The notes under the pieces are model-generated. The model ran no database searches, was not told where the DNA came from, and worked only from the letters and a program-made list of their open reading frames with translations. Source: Opitutaceae bacterium (lineage in GTDB: Bacteria; Verrucomicrobiota; Verrucomicrobiia; Opitutales; Opitutaceae). From it: a stretch of DNA of 15,038 nt. Shown here piece by piece: positions 13,715 to 15,038 of this stretch. How positions within the stretch are numbered: position 1 is the stretch's first letter; the number at the start of each line of letters is the position of its first letter. Location of the stretch: assembly GCA_029979145.1 (NCBI GenBank), contig JAPOIC010000023.1, forward strand, positions 1 to 15,038, given 5' to 3'. Position numbers and translations under genes: made by a program.

Positions 13715-14485
13715 ATGCGCTCCGTCATTGCGACCCTTTTGGCCGGCCTAACCCTTGCGGCTGGCGAGGCGGCTGCACAGTGGACGGAAATACCCGGCAC
13801 CGCGCCGGTGGGTGGATTACGGGTAGAGATCGAAGCACTCAGCGTGGCCACAGACCGACATACCTTGGGCCGTGACGGCGTGACGTATCGCTCGGCGCTG
13901 GCGGGATCCGTATTCCTATCGACGGGCGTCACTCCGACGTGGGACATCCAGCTGGGGGTGGACCTTTGGCGAAATGAATCAGCGGTGGATGAGTTTGGCT
14001 CGAGCACAGAGAGCGGGCGCGGCGATTTGTGGCTGCGGGCCAAATGGAACTTTGCGGGAGACGAAAACGAAGGCCCGACCTGGGCCGTGCTGTCTTATGT
14101 GAAAGTCCCTACGGCGGCGGACGGGATCGGCAACGACGCCTGGGAGCCCGGCGTGTTGTTGGTTTTCGGTCGACCGCTCGGCGAGTCGCGCAGCTGGCAG
14201 GTCAATGCCGGTCTGGATTGGCTGGACGACGGTGCAGGTGGCCGCGACGTGTATTTCTCAGTTAGCTCGGCTTTGAACCATTGGCTGAATGGCCGCTGGG
14301 GCATCTATGGCGAAGTTTACGCATGGTCGGATGCTTCCATTCTGCGCGAGGCTTCCGTTGAGATCGGCCTGGGTGTCACGTGCGCAGTCGGAGAAACCGG
14401 CTGGGTGGAGCTGGCGTGCTATGTTGGCGTGACCCGCGTGGCGGTGGATTACACGCCGGCGCTACGCTGCGGCTGGGATTTTTAG
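13715..14485 (+). CDS. Probable outer-membrane beta-barrel protein in the Feo operon
   Basis: 256 residues with a clear Sec signal peptide: basic start MRSV, hydrophobic core to about 16, and AAA-Q as likely cleavage site near residue 21. The mature part has alternating beta-strand patterns rich in Gly, Trp and Tyr (AGSVFLSTGVTPTWDIQLGV, DLWLRAKWNF, WAVLSYVKVP, WQVNAGLDWL) and ends with Phe in CGWDF, the usual C-terminal signal for the outer-membrane assembly machinery. It resembles the family of putative transporters near MetA/phenol-degradation barrels (PF13557), but this is not firm. It begins 12 bp after feoB on the same strand, so it probably belongs to the Feo transcript; metal uptake across the outer membrane is the inference. 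Its stop overlaps the purine permease gene tail-to-tail by 4 bp. Confidence 0.78.
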   Translation: MRSVIATLLAGLTLAAGEAAAQWTEIPGTAPVGGLRVEIEALSVATDRHTLGRDGVTYRSALAGSVFLSTGVTPTWDIQLGVDLWRNESAVDEFGSSTESGRGDLWLRAKWNFAGDENEGPTWAVLSYVKVPTAADGIGNDAWEPGVLLVFGRPLGESRSWQVNAGLDWLDDGAGGRDVYFSVSSALNHWLNGRWGIYGEVYAWSDASILREASVEIGLGVTCAVGETGWVELACYVGVTRVAVDYTPALRCGWDF

Positions 14486-15038
14486 CGGGCGAATGGTTCG
14501 CGGAACAGGTGCACCGCGAAGATGGCGGCAAGCGTGTAGACGAGCCATGAGGTCTGCCGCGCGCGGCCGGTGGTGAACTGGATCAACGCATAAGCGACGA
14601 ACCCGAGACCGATACCCTCGGCGATGCTGAAGGTCAAAGGCGTGGCGAGGATGATGATGAACGCCGGCGCGGCATCACGCAGGTCGTCCAGTTTCAGCTG
14701 CGCCACCGACTGGAACATGAAAATCCCCACCACCACCAGCGCTGGCGCGGTGGCCACGGCGGGAATTGCTTGGATCATGGGGGTGAAGAACAACGCGACG
14801 ACAAACAGTCCCGCGACTGTCACGCCAACGAGGCCGGTGCGGCCGCCGGCTTCGACACCTGAAGCGGACTCGATGTAGCTGACGACATTGGATGTGCCGA
14901 AGAGCGAGGAGGCGATCACGCCGAGCGAGTCCGCGACCAGCGCGCGCCCGGCGCCGGGCAAGTGGCCGTCGGCATCGAGCAGCCCGGCGCGCTGGGTCAC
15001 GCCAATCAGCGTGCCCACGTTGTCGAACAGCGCGATCA
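14482..15038 (-). CDS. Purine permease of the AzgA/NCS2 type (partial, N-terminus beyond window)
   Basis: The C-terminal 185 residues of an inner-membrane nucleobase:proton symporter. The edge reads ALFDNVGTLIGV, then GRALVADSLGVIASSLFGTS, VSYIESASGVEAGGRTGL, and helices ending ATPLTFSIAEGIGLGFVAYA: the signature block of AzgA-type adenine/guanine/hypoxanthine permeases. Sequence before the apparent start at 15018 continues in frame to the window edge, so the gene is cut, not short. It is convergent with the barrel gene, sharing 4 bp (14482-14485), with no terminator hairpin seen. Purine specificity follows from the family; which base is carried cannot be told. Confidence 0.92.
   Translation of the reverse strand, partial: IALFDNVGTLIGVTQRAGLLDADGHLPGAGRALVADSLGVIASSLFGTSNVVSYIESASGVEAGGRTGLVGVTVAGLFVVALFFTPMIQAIPAVATAPALVVVGIFMFQSVAQLKLDDLRDAAPAFIIILATPLTFSIAEGIGLGFVAYALIQFTTGRARQTSWLVYTLAAIFAVHLFREPFAR

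Noticed and set aside
1..15038. CRISPR arrays, tRNA/rRNA genes, phage or defence genes, IS elements
   Set aside because: No spaced direct repeats, no tRNA-like cloverleaf, and no transposase, integrase or nuclease motifs were seen on either strand.

Overview
The window is high-GC, tightly packed bacterial chromosome. It carries ordinary housekeeping genes plus one metal-transport locus with several unusual features. Most genes lack a clear Shine-Dalgarno sequence, several pairs overlap by 4 bp (ATGA), and a signal-peptide outer-membrane-barrel candidate indicates a diderm. Protein style and gene content suggest a Verrucomicrobia (PVC group) member, perhaps near Opitutaceae. That is an impression from sequence style, not a database result. 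No rRNA, tRNA, CRISPR array or insertion sequence was seen, and no gene-free stretch exceeds 300 bp.

Left (1-1885), minus strand: uppP (undecaprenyl-pyrophosphate phosphatase), then rpmF (ribosomal protein L32), then plsX (phosphate acyltransferase, cut by the window edge). A candidate promoter precedes rpmF. UppP has a signal-like N-terminus and a long loop insertion.

Centre-left (1886-5412), plus strand: trpD (anthranilate phosphoribosyltransferase) overlaps glmM (phosphoglucosamine mutase) by 4 bp, followed closely by a TPR-like protein of unknown role. A perfect hairpin covers the TPR stop codon.

Centre (5431-9623), minus strand: a fused two-domain ABC permease of the ferric-iron type, a DMT/EamA-family exporter, and an unrecognised Trp-rich protein with a TTG start. 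The two gaps between these genes hold palindromic sequences: a 72-bp inverted repeat with 27-nt arms, and a REP-like block ending in an 11-bp perfect hairpin over the permease stop.

Right (9769-14485), plus strand: a compact, probably co-transcribed Feo locus. It encodes a soluble DtxR/MntR-type regulator, a second DtxR-like protein with an N-terminal transmembrane helix and a C-terminal FeoA domain, a FeoB G-protein half, a separate FeoB membrane half, and a signal-peptide outer-membrane-barrel candidate. It is divergent from the ABC permease across a 145-bp gap with nested AT-rich palindromes, good candidates for a metal-responsive operator. Proposed working (inference): the regulators sense cytoplasmic Fe(II) or Mn(II), the tethered one may couple sensing to the transporter as its FeoA part, the two FeoB halves form one transporter, and the barrel may admit metal across the outer membrane.

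Right edge: the C-terminal part of an AzgA/NCS2-type purine permease on the minus strand, overlapping the barrel gene tail-to-tail by 4 bp.
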